From Myroides marinus (lineage in GTDB: Bacteria; Bacteroidota; Bacteroidia; Flavobacteriales; Flavobacteriaceae), in assembly GCF_900109075.1 (NCBI RefSeq), contig NZ_FNYS01000003.1:1-64000 (forward strand): 64,000 nucleotides of DNA, written 5' to 3'. This document shows, piece by piece, positions 36,101 through 45,128 of the stretch. Numbering within the stretch: position 1 is the first letter of the stretch; every line of letters begins with the position of its first letter. The notes beneath the pieces are model-generated. The model worked only from the letters and a program-made list of their open reading frames with translations. It was not told the DNA's origin and ran no database searches. The position numbers and the translations under genes are program-made.

Positions 36101-36609
36101 TTAATAAAGAACTAGGATTGGCTAAAAACGAGAATCCAATACAAGGATCGTTTATTATAGAAGAGTTAACTGACTTAGTAGAGGCAGCTGTATTAGCAGA
36201 GTTTGATAGAATCACAGAAAGAGGAGGAGTATTAGGTGCAATGGAAACAATGTATCAACGCTCTAAAATCCAAGAAGAGTCATTGTACTACGAAACATTG
36301 AAACACGATGGTACATTCCCAATTATTGGGGTAAATACCTTCTTGAGCTCTAAAGGATCTCCTACAGTTGTACCTGCGGAAGTTATCCGTGCTACAGAAG
36401 AAGAGAAGTTATTCCAGATCAAAACAAAAGAAAACTTAAACAAAGCAAATGAAGCTTTAGTGAAAGAAGAATTAGAGCGTATTCAAGAAGTTGCTATCCA
36501 GAATGGCAATATCTTCGAGGCGTTAATGGATGCTTCTAAAGTGTGTTCGTTAGGTCAGATTACTTCAGCATTGTTTGAAGTAGGAGGGCAGTACAGACGT
36601 AATATGTAA
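33175..36609 (+). CDS. icmF: Fused isobutyryl-CoA mutase with G-protein chaperone domain (IcmF)
   Basis: 1144 residues in three parts. First comes a B12-binding domain (about 10-150) whose DGHD motif at 23-26 gives the cobalt-ligating His25. Next is a MeaB-like GTPase with P-loop GTGGAGKSS near 205-213 and a NKFDKRG-type base motif. The last is the mutase barrel ([20 protein letters not shown] onward). It isomerises isobutyryl-CoA and butyryl-CoA using adenosylcobalamin, and the G domain loads and protects the cofactor. The order and length match IcmF rather than two-subunit methylmalonyl-CoA mutase. I see no cobalamin riboswitch in the 130-base leader. A terminator follows. Confidence 0.94.
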   Translation: MQQNTPYTPTNKVRIVTAAALFDGHDAAINIMRRIIQSTGCEVIHLGHDKSVEEVVNTAIQEDANAIAMTSYQGGHNEYFKYMYDLLKEKGAGHIRIVGGGGGVILPSEIKELMDYGITRLYSPDDGRAMGLQGMINDMVQGADFPTMDLQLPEGKDVYQSLADKDITTIARLISLAENREEDFLKVFKFDEAKHKNTPVLGITGTGGAGKSSMVDELVRRFLIDFPEKTVALVSVDPSKRKTGGALLGDRIRMNSINNPRVFMRSLATRQSNLALSRYVEETLQVLQVANYDLIILETSGIGQSDTEILDHSDASLYIMTPEFGAATQLEKIDMLDFADIVAINKFDKRGALDAIRDVKKQYQRNHNLWDVNPDEMPVFGTIASQFNDPGTNALYKAIMDKVVEKTGANLTSNMEITKEMSEKVFVIPPNRTRYLSEIAENNRKYDETVLTQKEVAQKLYGIFKTVETVAGKLPEVDKSGIVEESVASKDADTQLFINLLLKEFDKVKMNLDPYNWEVILTWDQKVNKYKNPVYSFKVRDKEIKIATHSESLSHLQIPKIALPKYEAWGDILRWSLQENVPGEFPFTSGLYPFKREGEDPTRMFAGEGGPERTNRRFHYVSLGMPAKRLSTAFDSVTLYGNDPGHRPDIYGKIGNAGVSICCLDDAKKLYSGFNLAHALTSVSMTINGPAPMLLGFFMNAAIDQQCEIYIKENGLEAEVEAKIEAIYKKKGVERPRYNGDLPEGNDGLGLMLLGVTGDQVLPQEVYQEIKKNTLSQVRGTVQADILKEDQAQNTCIFSTEFALRLMGDVQEYFITKNVRNFYSVSISGYHIAEAGANPITQLAFTLANGFTYVEYYLSRGMDINDFGPNLSFFFSNGIDPEYAVIGRVARRIWAKALKNKYGANERAQMLKYHIQTSGRSLHAQEIDFNDIRTTLQALYAIYDNCNSLHTNAYDEAITTPTEESVRRAMAIQLIINKELGLAKNENPIQGSFIIEELTDLVEAAVLAEFDRITERGGVLGAMETMYQRSKIQEESLYYETLKHDGTFPIIGVNTFLSSKGSPTVVPAEVIRATEEEKLFQIKTKENLNKANEALVKEELERIQEVAIQNGNIFEALMDASKVCSLGQITSALFEVGGQYRRNM

Positions 36610-36633
36610 TAGATTATATAAGTATAAATAGGA

Positions 36634-36659
36634 AGAGAGCAGTGATGCTCTCTTTTTTA
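36634..36659 (+). terminator. Terminator of icmF
   Basis: A GAGAGCA / TGCTCTC hairpin with a GTGA loop and a T-run. Confidence 0.85.
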
Positions 36660-36727
36660 TTTCCAAATTTTAAATATATGAATCCTCATAAGATTGTGTA
36701 GGGTGTAGAGAAGAAGATATTAATCAT

Positions 36728-36767
36728 AAAAAAAGCCTAGTTAGAATTTCTAACTAGGCTTTTTTAG
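36728..36767. terminator. Terminator of pheT, symmetric on both strands
   Basis: AAAAAGCCTAGTTAG and CTAACTAGGCTTTTT arms around a short AT loop, lying just beyond the pheT stop. Confidence 0.9.
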
Positions 36768-36789
36768 GTTATACTATAAACGATTAGTA

Positions 36790-39225
36790 TTATCTGATTT
36801 GAGCATTTACATTATTCTCTAATTGATATTGTATTTTGCTCATGATTTTATCTACTTGGCTATCTGTAAGCGTTTTTGTAGTGTCTTCCATGTGGATAGA
36901 GATAGCATATGATTTCTTCCCATCTTCAATCTTATCACCTTGGTACACATCAAATAAAGTAACGTCTTTAATGATAGCTTTATCTACTTGTTTAACGATG
37001 TTGTAAATCTCTTCGAAAGTAACAGCTTCATCGATTAATAAAGCATAATCACGTTTTACAGAAGGGAATTTGTTGATTTCAGTAAGTTTGATCTTAGCAG
37101 AAACTACTTTTAATACATTATCCCAGTTAAACTCAGCATAACAAACTTCTTGTTTGATATCAAAGTGTTTAGTAACATGTTTCTTAAGAATACCAAACTC
37201 CACGATAGCTTCTTTACCTACATAGTAAGCAATTCCTTCAGAGAATACATCAGACTCTATAGGTTGAGTACTTACTTTAGAAAGACCTAAACGAGCTAAT
37301 ATTCCGTTGATATACCCTTTAAATTCAAAGAAAGTAATAGGTTTTTGTACAGAGTTCCAGCTTGCTTTAGTAATATTACCTGTTGCAAAAACAGAAAGGC
37401 GTTTGTACTCCTCATAGTTGTTAAGCATTTTGTGGTAAGTCTTACCAAACTCAAAGAATTTTAGATCTCCACGTTTTCTATTGACATTGTATGCGATAGA
37501 TTCTAAACCACCAAATAATAATGATTGTCTCATTACTGATAAGTCATAACTCAATGGGTTAAGAATATCCACTTGGAAGTTAGATTTAATATTTTCACTT
37601 AACTCAGTGTAAGCAGGAGTAGTCAATGAGTTATTCATAATCTCATGGAACCCTTGTGCTACTAACTGTTGAGCTACGATATTAGTTACTCTATGATCTT
37701 CAGTTCTAGAGCTGTTAGCAATAGTAGCGTTAAGTTTAGATGAGAAAGTAATGTTGTTAAATCCATATACTCTCAAGATCTCTTCGATAACGTCTATCTC
37801 TCTTGTTACGTCAGCACGGTAAGCAGGTACAGTAATACCAATTCCGATATCAGACATATTGTGAACCTTGATATCTAATGATACTAAGATTTTTTTGATT
37901 GTTTCTTTAGAGATTTCTTCTCCTAATAATCTTGTAATATTATTGAAGTTTAAGAATACAGAATGCTCTTCTACTTTCTTAGGGTATAGGTCAATAATAT
38001 CAGAAGTAATCTCTCCACCAGCTACTTGTTGGATAAGTAAAGCTGCATGTTTAAGAGCATATTCTGTAATAGCAGGGTCAACACCTCTCTCAAAACGGAA
38101 AGATGAATCTGTATTAAGACCATGTCTCTTAGCTGCTTTTCTTACAGTAACAGGGTTAAAGTAAGCACTCTCTAAGAAGATTGTAGATGTATTTTCAGAT
38201 ACAGCAGATTTGCTACCTCCGAATACACCAGCGATACACATAGGTCCGTTCTCATCACAGATCATTAAATCATCTTGGTGTAATGTTCTTTCTACACCAT
38301 CTAGAGTAACGAATTTAGTGCCAGCGTCAACTGTCTTAACGAATACTTTACCACCTTTAATCTTTGCAGCGTCAAAAGCGTGTAATGGTTGTCCTAAATC
38401 GTGTAATACGTAGTTAGTAACGTCTACGATATTGTTTTTAGGAGCGATACCGATTGCTTTTAATCTGTCTTGTAACCAGTCTGGAGAAGCTTTAACTTCA
38501 ACACCAGAAATAGTTACACCACAGTAACGAGGTGCTTTTTTATAATCATCAACTACAACATCAATTTTTAATGTTCTTCTTTCAACTTTAAATTTGCTAA
38601 CAGAAGGAGTGATTAATTCTTTGTGTTGAGTATCTTCTTTTGAATTTTGTAATAGACTAGCTCTAAGATCACGAGCTACTCCCCAGTGACTCATAGCATC
38701 TGAGCGGTTAGGAGTAAGACCGATTTCAAAAACTTCATCTGTAGTGATGTTAAATAGAGTAGCAGCAGGAGTACCTGGAGCCCATTTCTCATCTAATACT
38801 AAAATACCACTACCATCTGTACCTAGACCAAGTTCTACCTCAGAACAAATCATACCAAAGCTTTCTTCTCCACGAATTTTGCCTTTTTTGATTTGGAATG
38901 CATTTCCTTCTGCGTCAAAAAGTTCTGTTCCAATAGTAGCAACCGGTACTTTTTGCCCTGCAGCAACGTTCGGCGCACCACATACGATTTGTACTGGCTC
39001 ACCTGTTCCTAAATCAACTTTTGTTACGTTTAATTTGTCTGCATTTGGATGTTTTGTACAAGATAATACGTGTCCAACAACAACTCCTCTTAGACCACCT
39101 TTAAGACTCTCGTATTGAGTAATACCTTCTACTTCTAGACCTAAGTCTGTTAAGATTTCTGAAGTTTCTTCCGATGTTATGTCTAATTTAATGAATTGTT
39201 TTAACCAATTGTATGAAATATGCAT
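36790..39225 (-). CDS. pheT: Phenylalanine--tRNA ligase beta subunit
   Basis: Charges tRNA-Phe with phenylalanine as part of an alpha2-beta2 enzyme. The 811-residue chain has the bacterial beta-subunit layout: the opening HISYNWLKQFIKLD, the tRNA-binding (EMAP-like) domain around 40-150 (KHPNADKLNVTKVDLG), the B3/B4 and B5 regions (DVTNYVLHDLGQPLHAFD), the core catalytic-like domain, and a C-terminal anticodon-binding fold (FPSVKRDYALLID). pheS is not adjacent. Confidence 0.97.
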   Translation of the reverse strand: MHISYNWLKQFIKLDITSEETSEILTDLGLEVEGITQYESLKGGLRGVVVGHVLSCTKHPNADKLNVTKVDLGTGEPVQIVCGAPNVAAGQKVPVATIGTELFDAEGNAFQIKKGKIRGEESFGMICSEVELGLGTDGSGILVLDEKWAPGTPAATLFNITTDEVFEIGLTPNRSDAMSHWGVARDLRASLLQNSKEDTQHKELITPSVSKFKVERRTLKIDVVVDDYKKAPRYCGVTISGVEVKASPDWLQDRLKAIGIAPKNNIVDVTNYVLHDLGQPLHAFDAAKIKGGKVFVKTVDAGTKFVTLDGVERTLHQDDLMICDENGPMCIAGVFGGSKSAVSENTSTIFLESAYFNPVTVRKAAKRHGLNTDSSFRFERGVDPAITEYALKHAALLIQQVAGGEITSDIIDLYPKKVEEHSVFLNFNNITRLLGEEISKETIKKILVSLDIKVHNMSDIGIGITVPAYRADVTREIDVIEEILRVYGFNNITFSSKLNATIANSSRTEDHRVTNIVAQQLVAQGFHEIMNNSLTTPAYTELSENIKSNFQVDILNPLSYDLSVMRQSLLFGGLESIAYNVNRKRGDLKFFEFGKTYHKMLNNYEEYKRLSVFATGNITKASWNSVQKPITFFEFKGYINGILARLGLSKVSTQPIESDVFSEGIAYYVGKEAIVEFGILKKHVTKHFDIKQEVCYAEFNWDNVLKVVSAKIKLTEINKFPSVKRDYALLIDEAVTFEEIYNIVKQVDKAIIKDVTLFDVYQGDKIEDGKKSYAISIHMEDTTKTLTDSQVDKIMSKIQYQLENNVNAQIR

Positions 39226-39326
39226 TCGAGAATATTTTTTTATAAGTACGCAAATATACGCATTGCCAAAGTTTAAGTGAAATTATTTATGATTAAAAAA
39301 TCACAAATTAGCGTTAAGTGAAGAAA

Positions 39327-39740
39327 TTATAGAAATTTCTGTTTAATATCCTCACTAGGTATCATACAGCTCTCTTTTTTGCCATACCATTTATAGCGAT
39401 TTTTAGCGATATAGTCATACATCTTATCTGTTATACCTGTTGGTAAAACGGAGAAAATATTAACTAACGAGTAAAAACCACCTAGCTTTGAGGCAATCTG
39501 AAAAGCTGCTTTTGATTTTATATAATAGGCTATACCTGGTTCATATAGAACGATACTGTCTATTTTAGCTCTATCAATACCGATATAGTTCAATATCTCT
39601 TTTCCTTTATCAGAATCTAGAGAGACAAATCTGAACTGATCAGTATTATCAGCCTTAATGATCTTATTGACGGCATTGTCACATAAGTTACAAACACCGT
39701 CAAATAAGACTATCTTTTTGTTACGAGGTATATCTAACAT
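39327..39740 (-). CDS. DCC family thiol-disulfide oxidoreductase-like protein
   Basis: 137 residues with the family hallmark near the start: KIVLFDGVCNLCDNAVNKII, whose D-x-x-C-x-x-C gives the DCC (DUF393, YuxK) name. The family has a thioredoxin-like motif and is predicted to be redox-active, but its role is not established. The stop of mutS2 overlaps its start by one base (39740), so it is probably translated from the mutS2 transcript. It lies upstream of pheT on the same strand with a 100-base gap. Confidence 0.85.
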   Translation of the reverse strand: MLDIPRNKKIVLFDGVCNLCDNAVNKIIKADNTDQFRFVSLDSDKGKEILNYIGIDRAKIDSIVLYEPGIAYYIKSKAAFQIASKLGGFYSLVNIFSVLPTGITDKMYDYIAKNRYKWYGKKESCMIPSEDIKQKFL

Positions 39741-41914
39741 TATTTTTTGCGTTCTACCATTTCTAATTGATCTAAACTCACCTTAGAAGTAAAGATACCA
39801 TAATTAACAGTCGCTTTGTTTTTTTCTATCACATCTATTGTTCCAACAGAACGACCATCTATCATTCTCACACGGTCACCGACTTTAAGAGGGAAGTTCG
39901 TTTTCTTTTGAGCATCTTGTAGTTGTTTTTTCGCTTTTTCTTCTTTCTTTTCCTTGCGAATAACCTCTACTTTTTGTTCTACCTCTTTAAGAAGTTCTTG
40001 TTGCTTTATTTCTTTTTCTTTCTTCTCTTTTATCGTGATTTTTTGACGTTTAGAGTTTTCGATTTCTACTACTTTTAATACTTCACCAAATAAGGTTTTC
40101 TTACTCTTATTATTAAAGTATTTTTCAGATAAATCATCTAAACGCTGTCCTAAAGCTACTAAACGTTGATTAGAGTCAAATAACTCTTGGTAACGCTCCA
40201 GTTTATCTTGAATTTTAGCATTGATGGTTTCCATCTTTTTGCTTTCATCTCTAGCTTTAGTTTCTTCTTCTTTTAGATTCTGAGAAGTTCGTTCTAGTTT
40301 ATGTCTTTCTTTTTGAAGGTTTGCAATAGTTTTATCAAAGCGCACTTTATCTCCTTCAACTTTTTTCTTCGCTCTATTGATTAGACTAAATGGAATACCA
40401 TTTTTCTGAGCAACTTCAAAAGTAAATGAACTACCTGCCTGTCCCACGTTTAGTTTATACATCGGCTCTAGAGACTTTTCATCGAATAGCATATTTGCAT
40501 TTGTAGCATTAGGCAGTTCGTTTGCTAGTATCTTAAGGTTAGTATAGTGAGTAGTGATAATACCATAAGCACCTCTATCATAAAGCTCTTCTAAGAAAAC
40601 TTCTGCTAACGCACCTCCAAGCTCTGGATCAGATCCAGTACCGAATTCATCAATTAAGAACAGTGTGTTATCATTACATTTCTTTAAGAAGTAATTCATA
40701 TTCTTAAGTCTGTAACTATACGTACTCAAGTGATTTTCGATAGACTGATTATCTCCTATATCTGTTAGTATTCTGTCAAATAAGAATGTTTTACTTCTTT
40801 CGTGGACAGGGATTAATAATCCTGATTGTAACATTAGTTGTAGTAATCCTATCGTTTTTAACGTAATACTCTTACCACCAGCATTAGGACCAGAGATAAC
40901 GATAATTCTGCTATCATGTTCTAAAGTAATAGTCTGTGGATAAGTAGGTTTGTTCTTTTCTCTATTATTTAGCAATAGGATAGGGTGATATGCTTCTCTG
41001 AAGAACATCTCTCTTTCTTTACTAATCTCAGGCAAAAGACCATTGATCTTATTAGCATACTTCGCTTTACCAGCAGTAACATCTATATAAGTAAGAAAAC
41101 TCTGATACTCCAGTAATAAGTCTCTGAATGGACGTATTACGTTGGTTAGGTTCTTTAATATACGCACTATCTCTTCGCGTTCTTCATATTCTAGATTGTT
41201 TAATTCTCTAGAATATCTCAATGTCGCTTCTGGCTCTATATATACGATACTTCCAGTCTTAGAAGTACCTAATACACTACCTTTGACCTTGCGTCTATGC
41301 ATTGCGATAACGGCTAGTACACGTCTGTTCTCTACTACAGTCTCTCTGATATCATCTAGATATCCAGAACTGTTGTATTGTGTAAGAGCAGATCCAAAAC
41401 TTTGATTGATTTTACCGCGAACTAAGTTGATGTTTTTGCGTATATTCAACAGGTCTAAAGAAGCATTATCTTTAATCTCTCCGTATTTATCGAGTACATT
41501 GTCTATTTCCTTTAAAATAGATTTCTCTAGAGGAGTTTGTTGTGCTTCAAAGTAAAGATTAGGATAGTACTCTTCGAATTTCTTTAGAAAAGAAATCAAA
41601 GTAATCGTTGTCTCTGTTAGCGTAGCTATTTTTTTAAAGCTACTGACTTCTAAGAAACTATTTTCGATCCCTAGGAATTTTAATTCGTAACCGATACTGT
41701 CAAAGTAGTGATTTGGGATAATATTATTATTCGTATAAGAAGAAACGTATTCAGAAGTCTGTCTCAGCGCTCGCATTGTTCCCTCTTCAGTTTTGAAAGG
41801 GCATATTTCCATAGCAGCTTCTTTACCAGCTTCTGTAGTACAAAGTGCTGATATTGTTTCTAATACTGTATTGAATTCTAAATCTTGTAATGTTTTTGTG
41901 TTTATTGATGTCAT
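39740..41914 (-). CDS. mutS2: MutS2 family DNA-binding ATPase without Smr domain
   Basis: 724 residues. An N-terminal lever/clamp region covers about 1-310. The MutS-type ATPase follows, with P-loop SGPNAGGKSITLKT near 340-353, FLIDEFGTGSDPELGGALAE (Walker B and signature) and the ITTHYTNLK switch. A long charged coiled coil (about 500-640) and a KOW-like end (VGDRVRMIDGRSVGTID) complete it. MutS2 suppresses homologous recombination and acts on stalled, collided ribosomes in other bacteria. The C-terminal Smr nuclease domain of Bacillus-type MutS2 is missing; the protein ends about ten residues after the KOW-like part. Confidence 0.92.
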   Translation of the reverse strand: MTSINTKTLQDLEFNTVLETISALCTTEAGKEAAMEICPFKTEEGTMRALRQTSEYVSSYTNNNIIPNHYFDSIGYELKFLGIENSFLEVSSFKKIATLTETTITLISFLKKFEEYYPNLYFEAQQTPLEKSILKEIDNVLDKYGEIKDNASLDLLNIRKNINLVRGKINQSFGSALTQYNSSGYLDDIRETVVENRRVLAVIAMHRRKVKGSVLGTSKTGSIVYIEPEATLRYSRELNNLEYEEREEIVRILKNLTNVIRPFRDLLLEYQSFLTYIDVTAGKAKYANKINGLLPEISKEREMFFREAYHPILLLNNREKNKPTYPQTITLEHDSRIIVISGPNAGGKSITLKTIGLLQLMLQSGLLIPVHERSKTFLFDRILTDIGDNQSIENHLSTYSYRLKNMNYFLKKCNDNTLFLIDEFGTGSDPELGGALAEVFLEELYDRGAYGIITTHYTNLKILANELPNATNANMLFDEKSLEPMYKLNVGQAGSSFTFEVAQKNGIPFSLINRAKKKVEGDKVRFDKTIANLQKERHKLERTSQNLKEEETKARDESKKMETINAKIQDKLERYQELFDSNQRLVALGQRLDDLSEKYFNNKSKKTLFGEVLKVVEIENSKRQKITIKEKKEKEIKQQELLKEVEQKVEVIRKEKKEEKAKKQLQDAQKKTNFPLKVGDRVRMIDGRSVGTIDVIEKNKATVNYGIFTSKVSLDQLEMVERKK

Positions 41915-41937
41915 TTTATTAAAATGAGAATAAATAC

Positions 41938-41945
41938 AAAAATAA
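41938..41945 (-). promoter_or_regulatory. Candidate -7 box of mutS2
   Basis: CAAAAATA on the plus strand is TATTTTTG on the coding strand, 23 bases before the ATG. Confidence 0.4.
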
Positions 41946-42061
41946 CATTATTTGAGTGAATTAGGGGCTTTTAATTTAGAACACTCTTATTTTTTATATA
42001 AACGGTTTTAGGTCAAACTAGGATATAAGTTAGTAGTAATTAAAAAAATATAGAGATATAC

Positions 42062-42128
42062 TTTCACTTTTTTCCATTTTTCCCTAATACTTTCTTTTGT
42101 TCTGAAAAGTTCTACTTTGTTCTAGTGT
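42062..42128. repeat. 10-bp phased array with GTTCT core
   Basis: Three exact 10-base units begin GTTCTGAAAA, GTTCTACTTT and GTTCTAGTGT at 42099, 42109 and 42119. Weaker units with TTC/TTCC continue at the same 10-base phase to the left, back to about 42062. It lies between the divergent mutS2 and Crp-type genes. Confidence 0.65.
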
Positions 42129-42233
42129 TTAAGTGTATGTGATTGATAATTAGTATTTTTTATTTTTTAAAAGATATCTATGTATTATAGCAATGGATAT
42201 TTTACATTTGAAGTAGTGCTAATTCAAGAAAAA

Positions 42234-42785
42234 ATGAAAAGTAATAACTATGTACAGCAATTGTTGGAGGATTTGAAAGAGAGGGTAGTGGTAAAATCAC
42301 TAACTAAAGGAGAAGAAATACTTAGCATAGGGCATGTGTGTGATTATGTTGGAATAGTACGCAATGGTAGCCTTCGTATGTATTATATAGATAGTGAAGG
42401 TAATGATGTCTCTTTTGGGTTTTATCTAGCAGGAGATATTTTTACGAATTATGAAGGAGTACTTACTGATGTTCCTTCTCAGATGATTATCGTAGCAATG
42501 GGTTATACAACAGTAGAATTAATCCGAAAAGAAGATTTGCTTAGCTATTATGATTCTTCTTTAGAGCACCAAAAACTTGGGAGACGTATGGCTGAGCTTA
42601 TATTCATACAAGCTAAAAAGAGAATAGACTTCTTACTTTTCTTAACTCCAGAACAGCGATATCTACAATTGATGGAGATTTCTCCAGAAGTGTTTGATTG
42701 TATTCCACAGAAACACATCGCTAGCTATATAGGAGTGAAGCCACAATCTCTTTCTCGTATCCGAAAACGATTACAAGAGAAGTAG
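42234..42785 (+). CDS. Crp/Fnr-family transcriptional regulator
   Basis: From the ATG at 42234 (MKSNNYVQQLLEDLKERVVV) it has 183 residues; an in-frame ATG at 42180 would add 18 and cannot be excluded. The N-terminal half is a cyclic-nucleotide-binding-fold domain (LTKGEEILSIGHVCDYVGIV, then GSLRMYYIDSEGNDVSFGF). It lacks the Arg/Ser signature for cAMP. The C-terminal HTH is IPQKHIASYIGVKPQSLSRI, as in the flavobacterial Crp-like group that governs nearby transport or membrane genes. The downstream DUF3995 gene is a likely target. The ligand is unknown. Confidence 0.85.
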   Translation: MKSNNYVQQLLEDLKERVVVKSLTKGEEILSIGHVCDYVGIVRNGSLRMYYIDSEGNDVSFGFYLAGDIFTNYEGVLTDVPSQMIIVAMGYTTVELIRKEDLLSYYDSSLEHQKLGRRMAELIFIQAKKRIDFLLFLTPEQRYLQLMEISPEVFDCIPQKHIASYIGVKPQSLSRIRKRLQEK

Positions 42786-43013
42786 TATTCCTTAGACTCT
42801 GTATTAGTCCAATATAATCAGCTAGTCCTAAGTTTATAACATCAAGCATATTTAGTATGTTTTAGAAATTACAGCCTTGACTTTTTTTGTTACTTTTTGG
42901 TGTCAAGACAAAAAAGTAAAAGAATAAAATAGTTATAAGGTCAGTCATGTAATATTAAAATATATTATGAATCTAGGTTAACTTAAGTGAATGTTTTAAT
43001 AACTCGAGTAAAG

Positions 43014-43021
43014 TAGTTTTG
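43014..43021 (+). promoter_or_regulatory. Candidate -7 box of the DUF3995 gene
   Basis: TAGTTTTG matches TAnnTTTG, 25 bases before the ATG at 43047. Confidence 0.45.
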
Positions 43022-43046
43022 TGTTTAAATAATAAATATCAAAATC

Positions 43047-43445
43047 ATGACTTTACTCGTATTCATAAAGATAGTTAATGCCTTAATTTTCTCTTTCTTA
43101 TCAGGAGTACATATTTATTGGGCATTCGGAGGTAAATGGGCAGCAGAAAGTGTTTTACCTACTAAAGATGGAGTGAAGAAACTAAATCCTTCGCTAATCG
43201 GGACATTAGTAGTAGCGGCAGGTTTGGCATTGTTCGCATTCATTAGCGGAGCTGACCTAGTTCAGTATAAATGGGGGTATTTAGTACTCTCAATTCTATT
43301 CGGATTAAGAGCAATTGGAGACTTTAGGTATGTAGGCTTATTTAAAATAGTTAAAAATAGTGTATTTGCTAGGAAAGATACGGCAATCTTCATTCCTCTT
43401 TGTATTTATTTGTCACTTAGTAATGCATTTTTGTATTTCTGCTAA
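43047..43445 (+). CDS. DUF3995 domain-containing membrane protein
   Basis: 132 residues and four hydrophobic segments. The family features seen are GVHIYWAFGGKWAAESVLPT near 20-39, the LNPSLIGTLVVAAGLALFAF span, and FGLRAIGDFRYVGLFK near 95-110. The family has no known activity. The gene follows a Crp-type regulator by 260 bases with its own -7 box, so it may be the regulated target. It precedes a phased 10-bp array and the CoA-transferase gene. Confidence 0.82.
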   Translation: MTLLVFIKIVNALIFSFLSGVHIYWAFGGKWAAESVLPTKDGVKKLNPSLIGTLVVAAGLALFAFISGADLVQYKWGYLVLSILFGLRAIGDFRYVGLFKIVKNSVFARKDTAIFIPLCIYLSLSNAFLYFC

Positions 43446-43450
43446 AAATC

Positions 43451-43500
43451 ACTGATAATCGTTGATAACTGATATAAATCAGTTGATTAATGCTGATAAT
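43451..43500 (+). repeat. 10-bp phased array with TGATAA core
   Basis: Five consecutive 10-base blocks, ACTGATAATC, GTTGATAACT, GATATAAATC, AGTTGATTAA and TGCTGATAAT, keep TGAT at the same phase in four of the five. It fills most of the 126-base spacer before the CoA-transferase gene. Confidence 0.7.
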
Positions 43501-43571
43501 TTACGTATTTTGGAATTGTTATTAATAGACTAAAAACATCGTGTCTTTAGTCATTTTCAAATACTTTTAAT

Positions 43572-44837
43572 ATGAGATATGTATCGGCTTCAGAAGCGGC
43601 TAAAGTAGTAAAGTCAGGAGATAGAATTTATGTACATGCTGCAGCAGCTACCCCTAATATATTAACTAAAGCTATAAGTGATAGAGCAGAAGAACTACGA
43701 GATGTAGAGTTTTGTCATATTCACACAGAAGGAGCAGCTCCTTATTCTGATCCGGCGTTATCAGCTAGTTTTCATGTTAATTCTTTCTTTATTGGTAAGA
43801 ATGTTAGACATACTATAGCAGCTGGTAATGGTTCTTATACTCCAGTGTTTTTAAGTGAGGTACCTAATCTGTTTAGAAAAGGCGCTTTAAAAGTAAATGT
43901 AGTTCTTATCCAAGTATCGCCACCAGATGAGCATGGATTCTGTTCATTAGGAACTTCTGTAGAAGCTACTGTAGCGGCTATGGAGAGTGCAGATACTATC
44001 ATTGCTCAAGTGAACAACTTTATGCCACGTACTTTTGGAGATAGTATATTACATATCTCTAAGATAGATATGGCTGTAGAGCATCATACACCTATATATG
44101 CACAGAAGTTAGTTCAAGTAACAGACACAGAAGCAAAAATAGGGGATTATGTAGCAGAGCTAATTGATGATGAGAGTACGCTACAGATGGGGATAGGATC
44201 TATTCCTAATGCGGTGTTATCTAGATTAGGCAATCATAAGAATTTAGGGTTACATACAGAGATGTTCTCTGATGGAGTAATCGACTTAATAGAGAGTGGT
44301 GTGATTAACTGTTCTAAGAAAACAATAGCTAAAGGTAGAGCGTTAGCAACCTTCCTTATAGGATCTGAACGTTTGTATAAATTCGTAGATAACAATCCTT
44401 TTATTGTTATGAAAGAATCTAGCTATGTGAATGATACTTCTATCATTCGTCAAAATCCAAAAGTAGTAGCGATTAATTCAGCTCTAGAAGTGGACTTAAC
44501 AGGGCAGATATGTGCCGACTCTCTAGGAGTACATATGTATTCAGGAGTAGGAGGGCAGATGGACTTCGTACGCGGAGCATCACTTAGTAAAGGAGGTAAG
44601 GCTATTATCGCACTGTCTTCTACAAGTAATAAAGGGCATAATCGTATTGTACCTTTCTTAAAACAGGGAGCTGGAGTAGTGACTACTCGTGCGCATGCTC
44701 AGTATATTGTTACAGAGTATGGTGTGGCAGATTTATATGGTAAGACTTTAAAACAACGTGTGGAAGCAATGGTTAATATTGCACATCCAGACTTTAGAGA
44801 AGAAATCTTGAAGACATATTATAATAGTATAAAGTAG
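43572..44837 (+). CDS. Acetyl-CoA hydrolase/4-hydroxybutyrate CoA-transferase family protein
   Basis: 421 residues of the Cat1/Cat2 family. The N-terminal domain has VSPPDEHGFCSLGTSVEATV near 116-135. The C-terminal domain carries the catalytic glutamate in GLHTEMFSDGVIDL near 228-241, which forms the glutamyl-CoA intermediate. GVGGQMDFVRGASLSKGGKA is the conserved CoA loop. It exchanges CoA between acetate and other short acids, or hydrolyses acetyl-CoA. Its neighbours do not fix the substrate. It is a cytosolic, single-gene unit. Confidence 0.9.
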   Translation: MRYVSASEAAKVVKSGDRIYVHAAAATPNILTKAISDRAEELRDVEFCHIHTEGAAPYSDPALSASFHVNSFFIGKNVRHTIAAGNGSYTPVFLSEVPNLFRKGALKVNVVLIQVSPPDEHGFCSLGTSVEATVAAMESADTIIAQVNNFMPRTFGDSILHISKIDMAVEHHTPIYAQKLVQVTDTEAKIGDYVAELIDDESTLQMGIGSIPNAVLSRLGNHKNLGLHTEMFSDGVIDLIESGVINCSKKTIAKGRALATFLIGSERLYKFVDNNPFIVMKESSYVNDTSIIRQNPKVVAINSALEVDLTGQICADSLGVHMYSGVGGQMDFVRGASLSKGGKAIIALSSTSNKGHNRIVPFLKQGAGVVTTRAHAQYIVTEYGVADLYGKTLKQRVEAMVNIAHPDFREEILKTYYNSIK

Positions 44838-45092
44838 TTGGTTATATTGAGACAAACCCAGATTCCACATTAGCCAAATACTACGAGCTAATTCTACTTT
44901 ATATCTCTTTCACTTCTTCTAAAATCATATTATAGTATGCTTTTTTCATAAGTTTAGAGCTATTTTGTATAATTCACTCTCGTTAATTTGTCTATCGCGG
45001 AATATGGGTTAAAGGGGATTGCCCTTTGTGGTGAAGGGTAGTCTCTTTTGTTAGTACATCTGACACTTTTAAATTGTGAATAAATAGGAATG

Positions 45093-45125
45093 AAAAAGCC
45101 ATTGCGATTAGCAATGGCTTTTTTG
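45093..45125 (-). terminator. Terminator of the conserved gene at 45129-46577
   Basis: AAAAAGCCATTGC and GCAATGGCTTTTT form a perfect stem with a 5-base loop. Runs on both sides could also serve the plus-strand gene 250 bases upstream. Confidence 0.88.
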
Positions 45126-45128
45126 GTA

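Noticed and set aside
38744..39118. 124-codon plus-strand frame inside pheT
   Set aside because: It is antisense to the tRNA-binding domain of a core gene with full conservation.
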